From Apoda limacodes (taxonomy: Eukaryota; Arthropoda; Insecta; Lepidoptera; Limacodidae): DNA of 64,000 nt. Shown piece after piece: positions 21,159 through 32,784 of this stretch. Below the pieces are notes generated by a model. It saw only the letters and a list, made by a program, of their open reading frames with translations, did not search any database and had not been told where the DNA came from. The translations under genes were made by a program, and so were the position numbers. Location: positions 682,001 through 746,000 of the forward strand of contig OX291551.1 of assembly GCA_946406115.1 (NCBI GenBank), read 5' to 3'. Within the stretch, counting starts at the first letter, position 1. Every line of letters begins with the position of its first letter.

Positions 21159-24100
21159 TTTTTTTTTTAATACCACTAAGGTGGCAAACAAACTTACGGT
21201 CCGCCTGGTGGTAAGCGGTCACTGTAGCCTATGGACGCTTGCAACACCAGGGGTATCACTTGCGCGTTGCCGACCCTTCAGAAATCTAATAACTTCTTTC
21301 TTCAAGAACCCTATACTGTATTTCTTAGAGAAAACCTTGGCAGGGAGCTCATTTCACAACCCAAGCGTTCGCGAGAGGAAGTTTCTCTGAAAGCGCACTG
21401 TACGCGACCATTTCGGTTCTAAAGTGTGAGAATGCATTCCCTGCCGATGGCGAGCGGTACGATGGAAGAAAGTAGCCGTGGGCATCATTTCAAATAATTC
21501 CTCAGAACACAACCCATTGTACAAGCGGTAGAACACACACAGGGAGGCAAAGTCTCTCCTCAGACTTAAGGGCTCAATACCGCAGGTGAGTTTGGAATCG
21601 TCGACAATTCTCACAGCCCGTCGTTGAACCGAGTCAAAAGGGCCAAGCTGCTATCCGGGTGCACCCGCCTAGAGATGGCAGCAGTACTCCATATGGGGCC
21701 GAACTTGCGACTTGTAAAGTAACAACCTTTGCCCCGACGTGAAGTACTGCTTCGCTCTGTTGAGTACACCAAGTTTTTTGGACGCCAGCTTCACCTTATC
21801 TTGTAAATGATCTTGGAACTGAACATCGCTGGAGATGGCGACACCAACGATCCCAATACTCATGGAGATGGAGAGGGGAGTGTTCTGGAATTGTGGGACT
21901 ACAGTGAATGGAGTATTCTTAGCAGTGAAAGCGCACACTTGTGTTTTTGTAGGGTTGAATCGGACGAAGTTAACACTTGTCCCCAGTCAGAGACCTTGGA
22001 CAGTGCGTCTCGATTTGAGACACAAGTTCTCCGCGGTTTTCCTCCACAACGGAACGAGGGATGTTTGCACGACCCGTGTAAAAAGCGTCTCCAGTACTGT
22101 CATCTGCATAGCAATGTATGTTTTTGATGTCCAACATGTCATTGATATGCAGTAGAAACAGCGTAGGAGATAGCTGAGAGCCTTGCGGGACACCAGCATT
22201 TATGTCCATGCTATCAGAGCAACTACCGTCAACTACGGTTCGTATGCGTCTGCCGGACAAAAAGCTAGCCACCCATTTGCACAAACCCTCGGGCACTCCG
22301 TAAGATGGCAACTTCAATAGACGACCCCGGTGCCAGACCCGATCGAACGCCTTCGCTATGTCCAGGCTACATGCCAATGCCTCCCCCTGACTCTCAATGG
22401 CTAGTGCCCATCGGTGTGTGAGATACACTAGAAGGTCACCAGTCGAGCGACCGTGGCAAAAGCCATATTGACGGTCACTGACCAGGTCGTGTACTTCTAG
22501 GTATCTTAGAAGCTATGTGTTGATTACACGCTCCATCACCTTGCAGAGGAGAGAGGTAATAGCGATAGGCCTGTAATTCGATGGATCTGATCCATTGCAC
22601 TTTTTGGGCACCGGGTGCACATTCGCAGTCTTCCATGAAGACGGAAATTGCCTAGTATGGTAGGAAAGCGCGAAGAGGCACGTGAGTACAGGACATAACT
22701 CAGGAGCACACTGCTTAAGCACCACTGCTGGTATACCGTCTGGCCTACTCAACTTATGAACATCTAGAGAAAGCAACGCCCGCCGGACCTCCCGCTGCGT
22801 TATGGAGATTTCCGGCATGGTCTTACCGCACCACGGTATAGTAGGTGGTACAGCGCCTTCATCGTTCATGTTCGAATTCGAGGCAAAGAGACTGCCCAGT
22901 AGATCAGCTTCTCTTTGGTACTATGGGCCAAGTCACCATCTGTCTTTCGCAGTAGTGGTAACGACGGCTGGCAAAAGTTCCCTTCGGCAGCTTTGGCAAG
23001 CGACCAGAAAGCACGACTCCCAGAAGGATAGCTCGCAAGTCGCCCACCTATTTTGCCGATGAATTGGAATTTTGCTCTGGCAGTTGCTTTCTAACTGAAC
23101 CTCGAGGCCGCATTTAATTTGCGTTATAACTCAGAAATATTTGGATACTTATTATTACGAGTCATGGTCCAAGCCTCATATGCAGTTTGCTTAAGAATTT
23201 CAGCTTTTCTGCAAGACCTATTAAATCACGGTAGTTATTTGACGCCGGCAGCTACTGGCGGGTTAGGAATATAGCATTCTATCCCAGCAAGGCTTATCTC
23301 AGTGACTGCGGCTGCGCAGACGTCAGGATCTTCTGAGCTAAAGCAGATCTGCCTCCACGGGTACGACGCTTAAAATTCTCGCAATCCATCCAAGTCTGCC
23401 GACTTATAGTGCCACACACGACGCCAATTAGTTGGCCCAGACGAATCGGGTTGTGAGCATGACATTTGAGTCCGAATGAGACAGTGGTCCGAGGAGCCAA
23501 GAGGCGCATCCACTGAGACGGAGATTCCGTCCGGACGAGTAGTCAGCAGAAGGTCCAGTAAGAAGCTCGTATGTTCCTCTATATTTGGTATTCTCGTTGG
23601 AGAAAGTACCAGCTGAGAGAATCCATAGGTCAGAGCAAATTCATAAGCAGATATCCCAGCATAGTTATTGGTTATAGAACTGAGCCACTCACGATGGTGT
23701 GCGTTAAAGTCTCCCAAAATAACTAGTTCTGCTGTGGGATATTGCTCCAGAACTTTGTTAAGTTACGTCCGTGTCACCGCTATGAGACCTGTATAGGCAC
23801 GCATAGATACGAGTGTGGCCGCCGTAATCTACGCGCACCCACAATATCGACATGTCCCTGTCTTCAAGGCTATGAAGGCGGCGACAGCAGATATCCCCCC
23901 GGACGAACATACATACACCGGCACGACTCATAAAATTGTGTTCGAGTTTGTAGCCGGGTTAGTGAAGGTATGATGTGTCGGCCGGGCAGGATATCTGCGT
24001 CTCCGTTAGAAAAAGAATGGTCGGCTACACAGTCTCGAGATGGTGGTGGACTGCGTTAAGATTTGCGTGAATACCCCTGATGTTGCAAAAATCCACATTA

Positions 24101-24160
24101 TATGTGGATGGAGTAGCCGCTGTACAAAGTCTTTTCTTTTTCGTTTTCCATTATATATAA
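21159..24160 (-). pseudogene. LINE family A, long copy: endonuclease to poly(A), several frame breaks
   Basis: A minus-strand element. Its reversed poly(A) is the T-run at 21159-21168. From right to left: endonuclease start (CNIRGIHANLNAVHHHLET near 24080, TETQISCPADTSY near 23985, SRAGVCMFVRGDICCR near 23905), MGDFNAHHREWLSSITNNY at 23717, and SSDHCLIRTQMSC near 23470. The RT follows: EVRRALLSLDVHKLSRPDG near 22780, NVHPVPKK with PSNYRPIAITSLL near 22570-22620, LDIAKAFDRVWHRG near 22340, GVPQGSQLSPTLFLLHIND near 22170 and CYADDSTGDAFYTGR near 22100. The post-RT region includes SQVRPHMEYCC near 21690 and RIVDDSKL. Catalytic Asp residues are present, but stops and shifts split the ORF into at least six pieces. 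Confidence 0.92.
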
Positions 24161-24450
24161 AAAAAGTTACTAAGACTAAGGATGAGGATTCACTGCACAG
24201 ACAGCCCAGAGGACAAAAATGTGTGGATACTTCAGATACTTTACACAGGCTGGCGGATCAGCCTCCCAGGGCGGAGATTATGTGATCCCTGGGTTCGGGA
24301 TCCCGTTCAACCTGCGGGCGGCCAGCGGTCAGCCGTTTTATCAGGTCTCCCTGACCGCCGAACCAGCACGCCGCGTCTACGCTGAGCAAGACAGCAACAA
24401 GCACCACCGGTCCTCCGCTGTCCGCGCAGCGAATCCTCAAAGAGCTCTGG
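24161..24450 (-). promoter_or_regulatory. LINE A 5' leader (UTR/internal promoter region)
   Basis: On the minus strand, upstream of the endonuclease ORF start. It contains 'aaacggctgaccgctggccg', which is also at 958-977 on the plus strand next to another LINE A copy, so it is element sequence rather than flank. It is GC-rich, as expected for a LINE leader with an internal promoter. Whether a short ORF1 is encoded is unclear: a 60-codon frame exists but resembles nothing I know. Confidence 0.6.
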
Positions 24451-24850
24451 CATCCTTACTCACCGCCAGGAACACAACACTACTCAATGTTAGTGTTATT
24501 GTGGCCGCGGTTTTCTGTAAGGTGGAGGTACTTCCCCAGTTCGGGCCGCTCATTCGAGCAAGTACTCGCTATGCCCTGCTTTAGTTGTTCGGGTGCTTAT
24601 TCGAGCGAGTACTTGCAGTGCCCTACCTCTCTTAATTACTGTGTAAGGCGGTAGAATGGCGACGCGTTCCTAAGTTGACTGGCTATTGGTCGAAGGTGCG
24701 AAAGGAAAGATTATGACCTCTGTTATTGGTCAGAAGTGTTGGGCGCTTATTTTGAATATAGCACCACCTGCTAGAGTGACGTCACAGGGTTTCAGCGCGC
24801 AGTGTTTGTTCCGCGCGGACTTATATGACGACAATTGACAATCAGCAAAG
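24451..24850. other. Unassigned; short internal duplication
   Basis: 'cattcgagcaagtactcgct' near 24551 is echoed by 'attcgagcgagtacttgcag' near 24600. No coding sequence is recognised. Confidence 0.4.
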
Positions 24851-25840
24851 TCCCACGTTCGAAATAACGGGAATAGATATTTTTAGAAACGGGACTCTTT
24901 TGTTGGGAGACATCCGTTTGAAGAAAGCGGCCAATATACCGTTAGTTGTGCAAGGCTATGGATGATGCAATTTGCCAGAAAGTTGCTACACCTTTAAGGT
25001 TCTCTTCATATGTTTGTGGTCGACAACAAGCAGTTCGTCTGGATCAATTAGTTTCTGATAGGCTAAATCTCACTACTGGTGTCTCTCATGGAGGTATACC
25101 CTCTCCCGTATTGTTCTCTATTTTATTAATCTCCTTTCCAGTTTTCCTTCGTATGCCGACAATTTGTAACTTTATGCACAAACCAAAGACAAAGATCTTA
25201 ATTCAGCTTTCTGCAGCATTAACGACGTGTTGACAATATCAATGATAGGTCGTAAGGTTTCTGTTGTCAATACTAATTAACTAATTAACGCTAAGTCGGT
25301 ACTTCTCATCAAATAAGTAAAATTAATTTTTAACTTTTTCCTCCAATTTTATTTAATGATAATCCAATACCTTACAACGACTACGTAAAATACTTACTTC
25401 ACTTTTACTTACTTATTGAGTATACATTAAGTTAGTCGGTACCAGTTAAAGAAATCTGCCGGAAAGTTACAGCTTTTTTTACGGATATCGAAATTTTAAA
25501 CGAACCAATTTTAAGCTGTTACTAGTACAGGCTCTTATTTTGCCTATTATGGATAACAGAAATGTATGCTATGTTAACTTTAATTCTGAACAATTTAATG
25601 GACTTGTAAATCACTGCATTCGTTATGTTTTCTGCTTAAATAATAGAATACCTAATGTCTAGATTCGACCTTGTCTCTATTCACGCTTCGTTCATATGTT
25701 TTTACTCCCCGTCCCCGGTCTGGTTTTGTTTATCATTCCTGAACATTGCAGGCTACAGAACTCTGGAACGGCAAACAGATCTTTAAAATCAAGCTTAAAG
25801 AGTTACATTTAAAGCAGTTCCTTAGTTGAATATGATGTTC
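24851..25840 (+). pseudogene. LINE G: RT relic
   Basis: The plus strand shows SYVCGRQQAVRLDQLVSDRL, then GVSHGGIPSPVLFSI in the place of GVPQGGxLSPLLF (about 25077-25120). The region where YADD should be is broken (MPTICNF-like, then 'gccgacaatttgtaac'). Further on are AGKLQLFL, ALILPIMD near 25535, YVNFNSEQFNGLVNHCIRYVF near 25572-25635 and LYSRFVHMF near 25675. These are typical of the RT and post-RT parts of a Jockey-like LINE. It is riddled with stops. Confidence 0.7.
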
Positions 25841-26483
25841 TGTATGTCTCGTCAGGATGTATGTATTTTATGAAGATACTTAAGTATTAAGTGTTGTATG
25901 TAGGTTTAGTTATATACTATTATATAATTGTATAGTGTAAGATAGTAGATAATTCTAAAGATTTTTAAAAGTATAAAAAAAAATTTGCTATAATAGAATG
26001 GTTTGTATTTTGTTTTTGAATTAACAAAATAGTGTCTGGCACGGACTATTGGCACTCTTTATACTAACATTAGTAACGTCTAAATGACGTAAGTAATAAT
26101 TAATATTTTATGTTCGGTAGCGGGGCCTGTGTCCGGCACGTAAGAACGGGACGTGAACTTATATATCCGTATATCAGTAAATGACAATAGTTTTAAACAA
26201 TTGTATGAAGGGAGAGAGAGGGTGCGCGGCGGGAGGGCGATGCTGACCGGACACTGCACAGTGGGCTATTAATTAGAGCGCGAGTGTCCGGCCCGCGGCC
26301 CCGCGCCACCCCTCCCCCTACTCCTCTACAAATAAATAAAACACCGAATGGCAAAACAAAGGCAATAATAAGCGGAGCTAGGGCTGTCATCAGAACGTCC
26401 CTAAACGTGAATAAACATAGTCTTACAGGGCGTTCGTTTATTAATAAATGACCATTATTTCGTTTATTTTGTCACCTGTCGTC
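25841..26483. other. LINE G 3' UTR-like AT region, then unassigned GC-rich island
   Basis: Positions 25841-25990 are AT-rich with an A-run near 25975-25983 that could mark the LINE G tail. Positions 26200-26330 are GC-rich ('gagagagggtgcgcggcggg', 'ggcccgcggccccgcgccac'). No motif is recognised. Confidence 0.35.
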
Positions 26484-26484
26484 A

Positions 26485-26996
26485 TTTTTTTTTTTATTTT
26501 ACCACTAAAGTGGCAAACAAGCTTACGGTCCGCCTGATGGTAAGCGGTCACCGTAGCCTATAAGCGCTTGCAACACCAGAGGCATCACTCGCGCGTTGCC
26601 GACCCTTTAAAAATCTAATAACTACTTTTATGAAGAACCCCATCCTTAGCGAAAACCTTGGCAGGAAGCTCATTCCACAACCCAATCGTTCACGGGAGGA
26701 AGTTTCTCTGAAACCGCACTGTACGCGATCATTTCGGTTCTAAAGTGTGTGAATAAATTCGCTGCCGATGGCGAGCGGTGTGATGGTAGAAAATAGCCGT
26801 GTGCATCATTTTGAACAATTCCTCAGAACACAACCCATTTTAAAAGCGGTAGAACACACACAGGGAGGCAAAGTCTCTCCTCAGACTTAAGGGCTCGATA
26901 CGGCAAGTGAGTTTGCGATCGTCGAAAATTCTTGCAGCTCGTCGTTAAACCAAGTCAAAAGGTCCAAGCTATTATCCGGGTGCACCCGTCCAGAAT
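26485..26996 (-). pseudogene. LINE A 3' fragment (~510 bp)
   Basis: An 11-nt T-run (26485-26495) is followed by the LINE A end ('gatggtaagcggtcaccgta') and, on minus, the C-terminal coding region (LEPK and RRDFASLCVFYR equivalents) up to 'tatccgggtgcacccgtcca'. It is 5'-truncated there and joins a Gypsy RT scrap. Confidence 0.9.
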
Positions 26997-27182
26997 ACGT
27001 CATATCCATGACTTGGCTAACAATATTTCTGGATAAACCATATACTCAACGATTGATTTGCTGAAAGCTTACAACAAATTTCCTGTAAGCAGTGAGGATA
27101 TACACAAGACGGCGATCACCACTCCATTTGGGCTCTTTGAGTTCATGAGTTACGGGCTCCGGAATGCAGGCCAAAGTGGCGT
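26997..27182 (+). pseudogene. Gypsy RT fragment
   Basis: The plus frame reads HDLANNISG, STIDLLKAYNKFPVSSEDI, HKTAITTPFGLFEFMSYGL and RNAGQSG. This is the classic Gypsy RT stretch with the first catalytic Asp (IDL) and the TTPFGLFEF motif. Only about 60 residues survive. It is not obviously part of the element at 13.9-18.2 kb, because that copy lacks this region. Confidence 0.85.
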
Positions 27183-27589
27183 TGACTTCGCTTAACTTAA
27201 GAGGATACACTTCGCGGCGCCTCAACCTCAACCTCGCAGCAACCGCGGGCTTCATACAAACGAATTTTTCATTTGCTTTTGACATTAACTAATCAATCAC
27301 TGTGAAATTTCTTTGTCATAATCGCAAGCGGAATACCTATGTCTGTGGTTTTCCAAATCTTATAAAGTTATTTTATTAACTAGAAATATTTTTTGAAACC
27401 ATTTGTATAAATAAATAGAATCCTGTTTAACTTATAAACTAAAAAAAACATTTAAACTGGCACACTGCAGACCTAGGTATTTATTACTAGAACATGTCTT
27501 CAACATTTCGTGGTGTTTGATCAGCAAGTGTCAAAAATAAGTGAGAAATTCGTTTGCATGAAGCACGCTGAGAGGCGCTCCGAATCTTA
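27183..27589. other. Unassigned
   Basis: AT-rich. It probably lies inside the hAT-like remnant, but no transposase sequence is readable here. Confidence 0.3.
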
Positions 27590-27875
27590 TTCTATTAATG
27601 AACAAAATGTATTTCATGCGAGACACAAAGTGTGAAAGTTTCGCAATCACAGGCTGCACTTTTTTTTGGTTCGGCTGCTAAGATATAAGGGAACATTTCA
27701 TTATTACTATTGGTAGCGACACTGATCCACGACTCCAATTTAGCGCAAAAGCTTTCAATTTTGTCCGACGACGTTAAAGTATATAAATTTCTGCCTTGCA
27801 CTTTTTATTGAGCTCATTAAAGTGAGCAAATATATCTGGCGGATATGCAAGTTTTGCTTCCTATAATTCTTTTTT
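27590..27875 (-). pseudogene. hAT-type (ZBED5/GTF2IRD2-like) transposase scrap
   Basis: The minus strand reads AKLAYPPDIFAHFNELNKK, shifts frame by one base in an A-run near 27803, then QGRNLYTLTSSDKIESFCAK with LESWISVATNSNNEMFP. The order 'LADIF..LNxLNxxLQG...KIxAFxxKLxLW...FP' is characteristic of domesticated-type hAT proteins such as ZBED5 and related transposases. Only a central portion is left. A possible terminal sequence is at 27983-28019. Confidence 0.5.
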
Positions 27876-28014
27876 AAACAGATATAAATAATCTGATTTG
27901 CAGATGTGAATGTATTTTTCTTTTGTCCGTCTTATTATCTTTATGAGATAACCTTATATACTAACTGATGACCACGGTACACCAGTGTGCCGCGGCACAT
28001 ACTTTGCGAAACAT

Positions 28015-28745
28015 TGAGCAAGAGCACACGACAAAGACATATACAGGATTATTTTGGGAGCTAGAGCACACAACAAAGACATAATATACACGAATAGTTT
28101 AGGAGCTAGAGCACACAACAAAGACATAATATACACGAATAGTTTAGGAGCTAGAGCACACGACAAAGACATATACACGATTATTTTAGGAGCTAGAGCA
28201 CACAACAAAGACATAATATACACGAATAGTTTAGGAGCTAGAGCACACGACAAAGACATATACACGATTATTTTAGGAGCTAGAGCACACAACAAAGACA
28301 TAATATACACGAATAGTTTAGGAGCTAGAGCTCACAACAAAGACATATACACGATTATTTTAGGAGCTAGAGCACACAACAAATACATAATATACACGAA
28401 TAGCTTAGGAGCTAGAGCACACAACAAAGACATAATATACACAAATAGCTTAGGAGCTAGAGCACACAACAAATACATAATATACACGAATAGCTTAGGA
28501 GCTAGAGCACACAACAAATACATAATATACACAAATAGCTTAGGAGCTAGAGCACACAACAAATACATAATATACACGAATAGCTTAGGAGCTAGAGCAC
28601 ACAACAAATACATAATATACACAAATAGCTTAGGACCTAGAGCACACAACAAATACATAATATACACAAATAGCTTAGGAGCTAAAGCACACAACAAATA
28701 CATAATATACACAAATAGCTTAGGAGCTAAAGCACATGACAAAGA
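28015..28745. repeat. 45/42-bp minisatellite, ~16 units, frame-preserving
   Basis: Units begin 'ggagctagagcacacaacaa'. Most are 45 bp; at least four are 42 bp. Both lengths are multiples of 3, so plus and minus frames stay open across the array. The plus frame would read a 15-residue unit of the type GARAHNKDIIYTNSL, with a 14-residue variant containing DIYTIIL. There is no ATG at the start of the open region (first possible start TTG at 28054), no signal peptide and no known homologue. Right-hand units share Y for D and R-to-K changes, showing local spread of variants. Confidence 0.95.
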
Positions 28746-29210
28746 GGCTTATGAAACTCATTTATTAAATTTAGAATCACGACCTTTCAATTTTATTTTC
28801 AGAACCCAGCGGAATCCGCTAAGCTAACAACTTTTCTATATTCGATATTCTTATGTTTGTCTATGAAAATTAGGATTGTCAGCAACATAGAATTACACAT
28901 AGATATAAGAAAGGTCCTCGCTCTATGTTCGTGACTTGCCATAAATAGTAAGGCGGGCGCCGCCTGCAGTGATGCTGGTGCTTCTTGAGAACAGTTAGCC
29001 AGTGATTGAGTGAAAAACTATTCATTAGCGACAAGCGAGAGAATGGCGCCGGGCCCGACATCCGTAGAAAAACTTCACTACTCATAAACTGTCCAACATG
29101 AGGCATCTATTATGTCATACTCGGAACCTGCGCCACATCTCGGCGCTGCTAATTGTGCGACGTGTCGTCTGCCCGGTGGGGACCGGCTGATCGGGAATAT
29201 TACTTTGAGA
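28746..29210. other. Unassigned
   Basis: No recognisable gene. Mixed composition with a GC-richer middle near 28930-29070. Confidence 0.35.
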
Positions 29211-29441
29211 AAATATACATACATCCTCCCGCGAACGCTTGGGTTGTGGAATGAACCCCCTGAAACTGTTTTCTCTACAGTATAGGGTTCTTCAAGAAAG
29301 AAGTTATTGGATTTTTGAAGGGCCGGCAACGCGCGATTTATACCCCTGGTGTTCCAAGCATCCATAGGCCACGGTGACCGCTTACCATCAGGCGGACCGT
29401 ATGCTTGTTTGCCATCTTTGTGATATAAAAAAAAAAAAAAA
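29211..29441 (+). repeat. LINE A 3' fragment with poly(A)
   Basis: Plus-strand LINE A terminus: 'cctcccgcgaacgcttgggt', 'ttcaagaaagaagttattgg', 'cggtgaccgcttaccatcag', then an A-run at about 29427-29441. It is 5'-truncated, about 215 bp plus tail. Confidence 0.92.
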
Positions 29442-29734
29442 ATATCACCACGCAAAACAATTGACAACTTCAAAACAGACACACTTTTAATACACTAATA
29501 CGGCACTTATTTTACCTTTCGGGGATCAATTTCCAAATGATTTTTATTTATAAACAGATACCTTAACACAAATATACACCGATGTCCATATCTCTCACTT
29601 CAGAATTATTAACTTTTTTTTCTTTTACACTATAATTACACAGTAAGAGTAGTGTTACAGAAAGAAGTAACAAAAAAAGGCAAGTGTCAATAACAGACGT
29701 ATTCCTAATCAGCCATAAAAACGAGTGACCTCAG
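29442..29734. other. Unassigned AT-rich spacer
   Basis: No feature seen between the LINE A tail and the 32-bp array. Confidence 0.4.
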
Positions 29735-30290
29735 TGGTCTAAAAGTGTATCTAATAGTGGACCAACATCAAACAAAATATACCTAATAGTGGACCAACAT
29801 CTTACGAAGTATACCCAATAGTGGACCAACATCTAACAAAGTATACCTAATAGTGGACCAGCATCTAACGAAGTACACCCAATAGTGGACCAACATCATA
29901 TGAAGTATACCCAAAAGTGGACCAACATCTAACAAAGTATACCTTATAGTGGAGCAGCATCTAACGAAGTACACCCAATAGTGTACCAACATCAAATGAG
30001 GTATACCCAATAGTAGACCAACATCAAATTAAGTATACCCAATAGTGGACCAACATCTTACAAAGTAAACCTAATAGTGGACTAGCATCTAACGAAGTAT
30101 ACCTAATAGTGGACCAACATCAAATGAAGTATACCCAATAGTGGACCAACATCTTACAAAGTAAACCTAATAGTGGACCAGCATGTAACGAAGTATACCT
30201 AATAGTGGACCAACATCAAATTAAGTATACCCAATAGTGGACCAACATCTAACGAACTATACCTAATAGTGGACCAGCATCTAACGAAAT
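29735..30290. repeat. 32-bp minisatellite, ~17 degenerate units
   Basis: 'aatagtggaccaacatctaa' recurs every 32 bp, with variable 'gtatacc' and 'gtacacc' endings and frequent substitutions. It ends directly against a LINE RT scrap at 30285. Confidence 0.95.
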
Positions 30291-30365
30291 CGAACGCAGA
30301 ATAAAGTACGCGTGGAATAAGTATTGGTCTCTAAAGGAACTTTTTAAATCCAAAATTGTAATGAA
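30285..30365 (+). pseudogene. LINE RT post-core scrap
   Basis: NEIERRIKYAWNKYWSLKEL followed by FKSKIVMK resembles the 'EIxRRIxxAWxxFWSLKxIxKxK' stretch conserved after the RT in some arthropod LINEs. Only about 25 residues are present, so this is tentative. Confidence 0.5.
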
Positions 30366-30964
30366 ATAAACCAAAGGAAACAATGGACTAACTTATATAT
30401 TTTTACTTTTATCAGATTTATTGCAGCACTTATTTATTTTATTATTATTAATGTTTAATAAGCTTAATTATGAGATAAAACTTTGTAAATGAATTTGAAT
30501 GTTAAGAATATTAGTGTGTAAAAATGGAACTACGAGTATGTCTATGTTTGTGTTTCACAGGTAGGAGTATATTAGGGAACAAAGGTTTTATTTATTTATT
30601 TAATATTGATCAGTGCAAAATACTTAGTTTAAATTCTAAAACCAAAACTATTGAATATAAAAAAACTGCAACTCTTCAATTTGTTTAAGGTTTCATTCAG
30701 CTACAGCAGGCGCGTCATTGATAAAGGACCATGGCTCATTTGGGACTTCATGCGTCGCACTCCGACGACCGACGCGGCGACGCCACGTTTTTACCTCGTT
30801 CCGATGCGTGGAAATGTTCGAGTATGAGACCGCAAGACCGGTTAGCGGCTGCTCGCCGGCACAGATCGGTCGCTCCCGAGGGAACCACTCCACTTTTTAC
30901 CTTCTTTCATGACTATTGTTTGTAACATATGGTAATAAATATGATAATATAATAATAATAATAT
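30366..30964. other. Unassigned; GC-richer block at 30690-30910
   Basis: The block 30690-30910 has overlapping open frames of about 65 codons on both strands, none resembling a known protein. It is possibly part of a dispersed repeat. Confidence 0.3.
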
Positions 30965-31021
30965 ATGATAACATTATTTTATATATTATGGCTCTCACAA
31001 TATATAAAATAATGTTATTAT
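30965..31021. repeat. Perfect AT-rich hairpin, 20-bp stem, 11-nt loop
   Basis: 'taacattattttatatatt' at 30969-30987 and its exact reverse complement at 30999-31017 enclose an 11-nt loop (30988-30998). Pairing extends by one A-T pair, a G-T wobble and two more pairs. It could be the core of a small palindromic MITE. No coding. Confidence 0.85.
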
Positions 31022-31028
31022 TTCAATA

Positions 31029-31297
31029 TTCACAACCACAGTAACTTTTGTATTCGTCACTTACAGCACTACCAGAGTAACTTTAATATTCGTCACTTAC
31101 ATAGTAACTTTAATAATCGTCACTTATAGCAGTACCGCAGTAACTTTAATATTCGTCACTTACAGCACTACCACTGTAATTTTAATATTCGTCACTTACA
31201 GCACTACCACAGTAACTTTAATATTCGTCACTTACAGCACTACCACAGTAACTTTAATATTCGTCACTTACAGCACTGCCACAGTTACTTTAATGCC
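31029..31297. repeat. 36-bp minisatellite, ~7 units
   Basis: 'actttaatattcgtcactta' recurs, mostly every 36 bp, with 'cagcactaccacagta' between. One unit is shortened near 31100. Confidence 0.95.
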
Positions 31298-31589
31298 TAA
31301 CACAGATTATATAAATCGGTATAATAGATTCAAAACTCAGCTTTAAAATTTAAATCAAAAACTATTACACTTCGATAACCGCAACCAACGACTATGGGAC
31401 TTTTAACAGAGCCAAAATATCAGAAAAATAAAATGAGTTTAATAAGTAAAATATAAGTTTAAAGGGGGTTACCTAAAATAAAACTATATAAATCTAAATA
31501 ATAGTAAAAATAGGTCAAAAACTCAACTGCACTACCGAAGAATCACATAAACAACTGTAAAAAAAATACACATTGGTTAATCATAAAGA
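31298..31589. other. Unassigned AT-rich spacer
   Basis: No gene or repeat family seen. Confidence 0.4.
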
Positions 31590-32784
31590 ACTTTCAGCAT
31601 ACTCGTACTATAACTGTTTAAGCAAAGTAATAAACTTAATTGTTCTTAAGATCCTCCATCATTCTCGTACCATTACTGTTATGCAAAAATAATAAACAGT
31701 TTTGTTATTAAGAACCTACATCATACTCGTATCATAACGGTTTAAGCAAAAATAATATACAGTATTGCTATTAAGAACCTCCATCATACTTGTACTATAA
31801 CTGTTTAAGCAAAAATAATGAACTGTATTGTTATAAAGAACCTACCTCATACTTGTACCATGACTGTTTAAGCAAAAACAATAAACCATATTGTTATTAA
31901 GAACCTCCATCATACTTTTACCATGACTGTTTAAGCAAAAATAATAAACCGTACTGTTATTAAGAACCTCCATCATACTTGCACTATAATTGTTTAAGCA
32001 AGAATAATAAGCTGTATTGTTATTAAGAACAAAATAGAATACCGTATTGTTATTAAGAACCTACATCATACTCGTACCATAACTGTTTAAGCAAAAATAA
32101 TAAACCGTATGGTTATTAAGAACCTCCATCATACTTTTACTATAACTGTTTAAGCAAAAAAAATTAACTGTATTGTTATTAAGAACCTACATCATACTTG
32201 TACCATAACTGTTTAAGCAAAAATAATATACCGTATTGTTATTAAGAACCTCCATCATACTCCTACTATAACTGTTTAAGCAAAAATAATATACCGTATT
32301 GTTATAAAAAACATCCATCATACTTGTACCATAACTGTTTGAGCAAAAATAATAAACCATATTCTTATTAAGAACCTAAATCAAACTTGTACCATAACTG
32401 TTTAAGCAAAAATAATATACCGTATTGTTATTAAGAACCTCCATCATACTTTTACTATAACTGTTTAAGCAAAAAAAATAAACTGTATTGTTATTAAGAA
32501 CCTACATCATACTTGTACCATAACTGTTTAAGCAAAAATAATATACCGTATTGTTATTAAGAACCTCCATCATACTCTTACCATAACTGTTTAAGCAAAA
32601 ATAATAAACCGTATTGTTATTAAGAACCTACATCATAGTTGTACTATAACTGTTTAAGAAAGAATAATATACCGTATTGTTATTAAGAACCTACATCATA
32701 GTCGTACCATAACTGTTTAAGCAAAAATATTAAACCGTATTTTTATTAAGAACCTACATCATACTCGTACCATAACTGTTTAAG
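31590..32784. repeat. 63-bp minisatellite, ~19 units
   Basis: 'actgtttaagcaaaaataat' and 'ttattaagaacctacatcat' alternate with a 63-bp period. Units are diverged and one partial unit is inserted near 32027. There is no open frame in it. Confidence 0.97.

Noticed and set aside
21807..22155. Two 106-codon plus frames
   Set aside because: Antisense shadows of LINE A RT on the minus strand.
30693..30925. Overlapping 64-66 codon frames on both strands
   Set aside because: Openness on both strands in a GC-richer patch suggests composition rather than coding.
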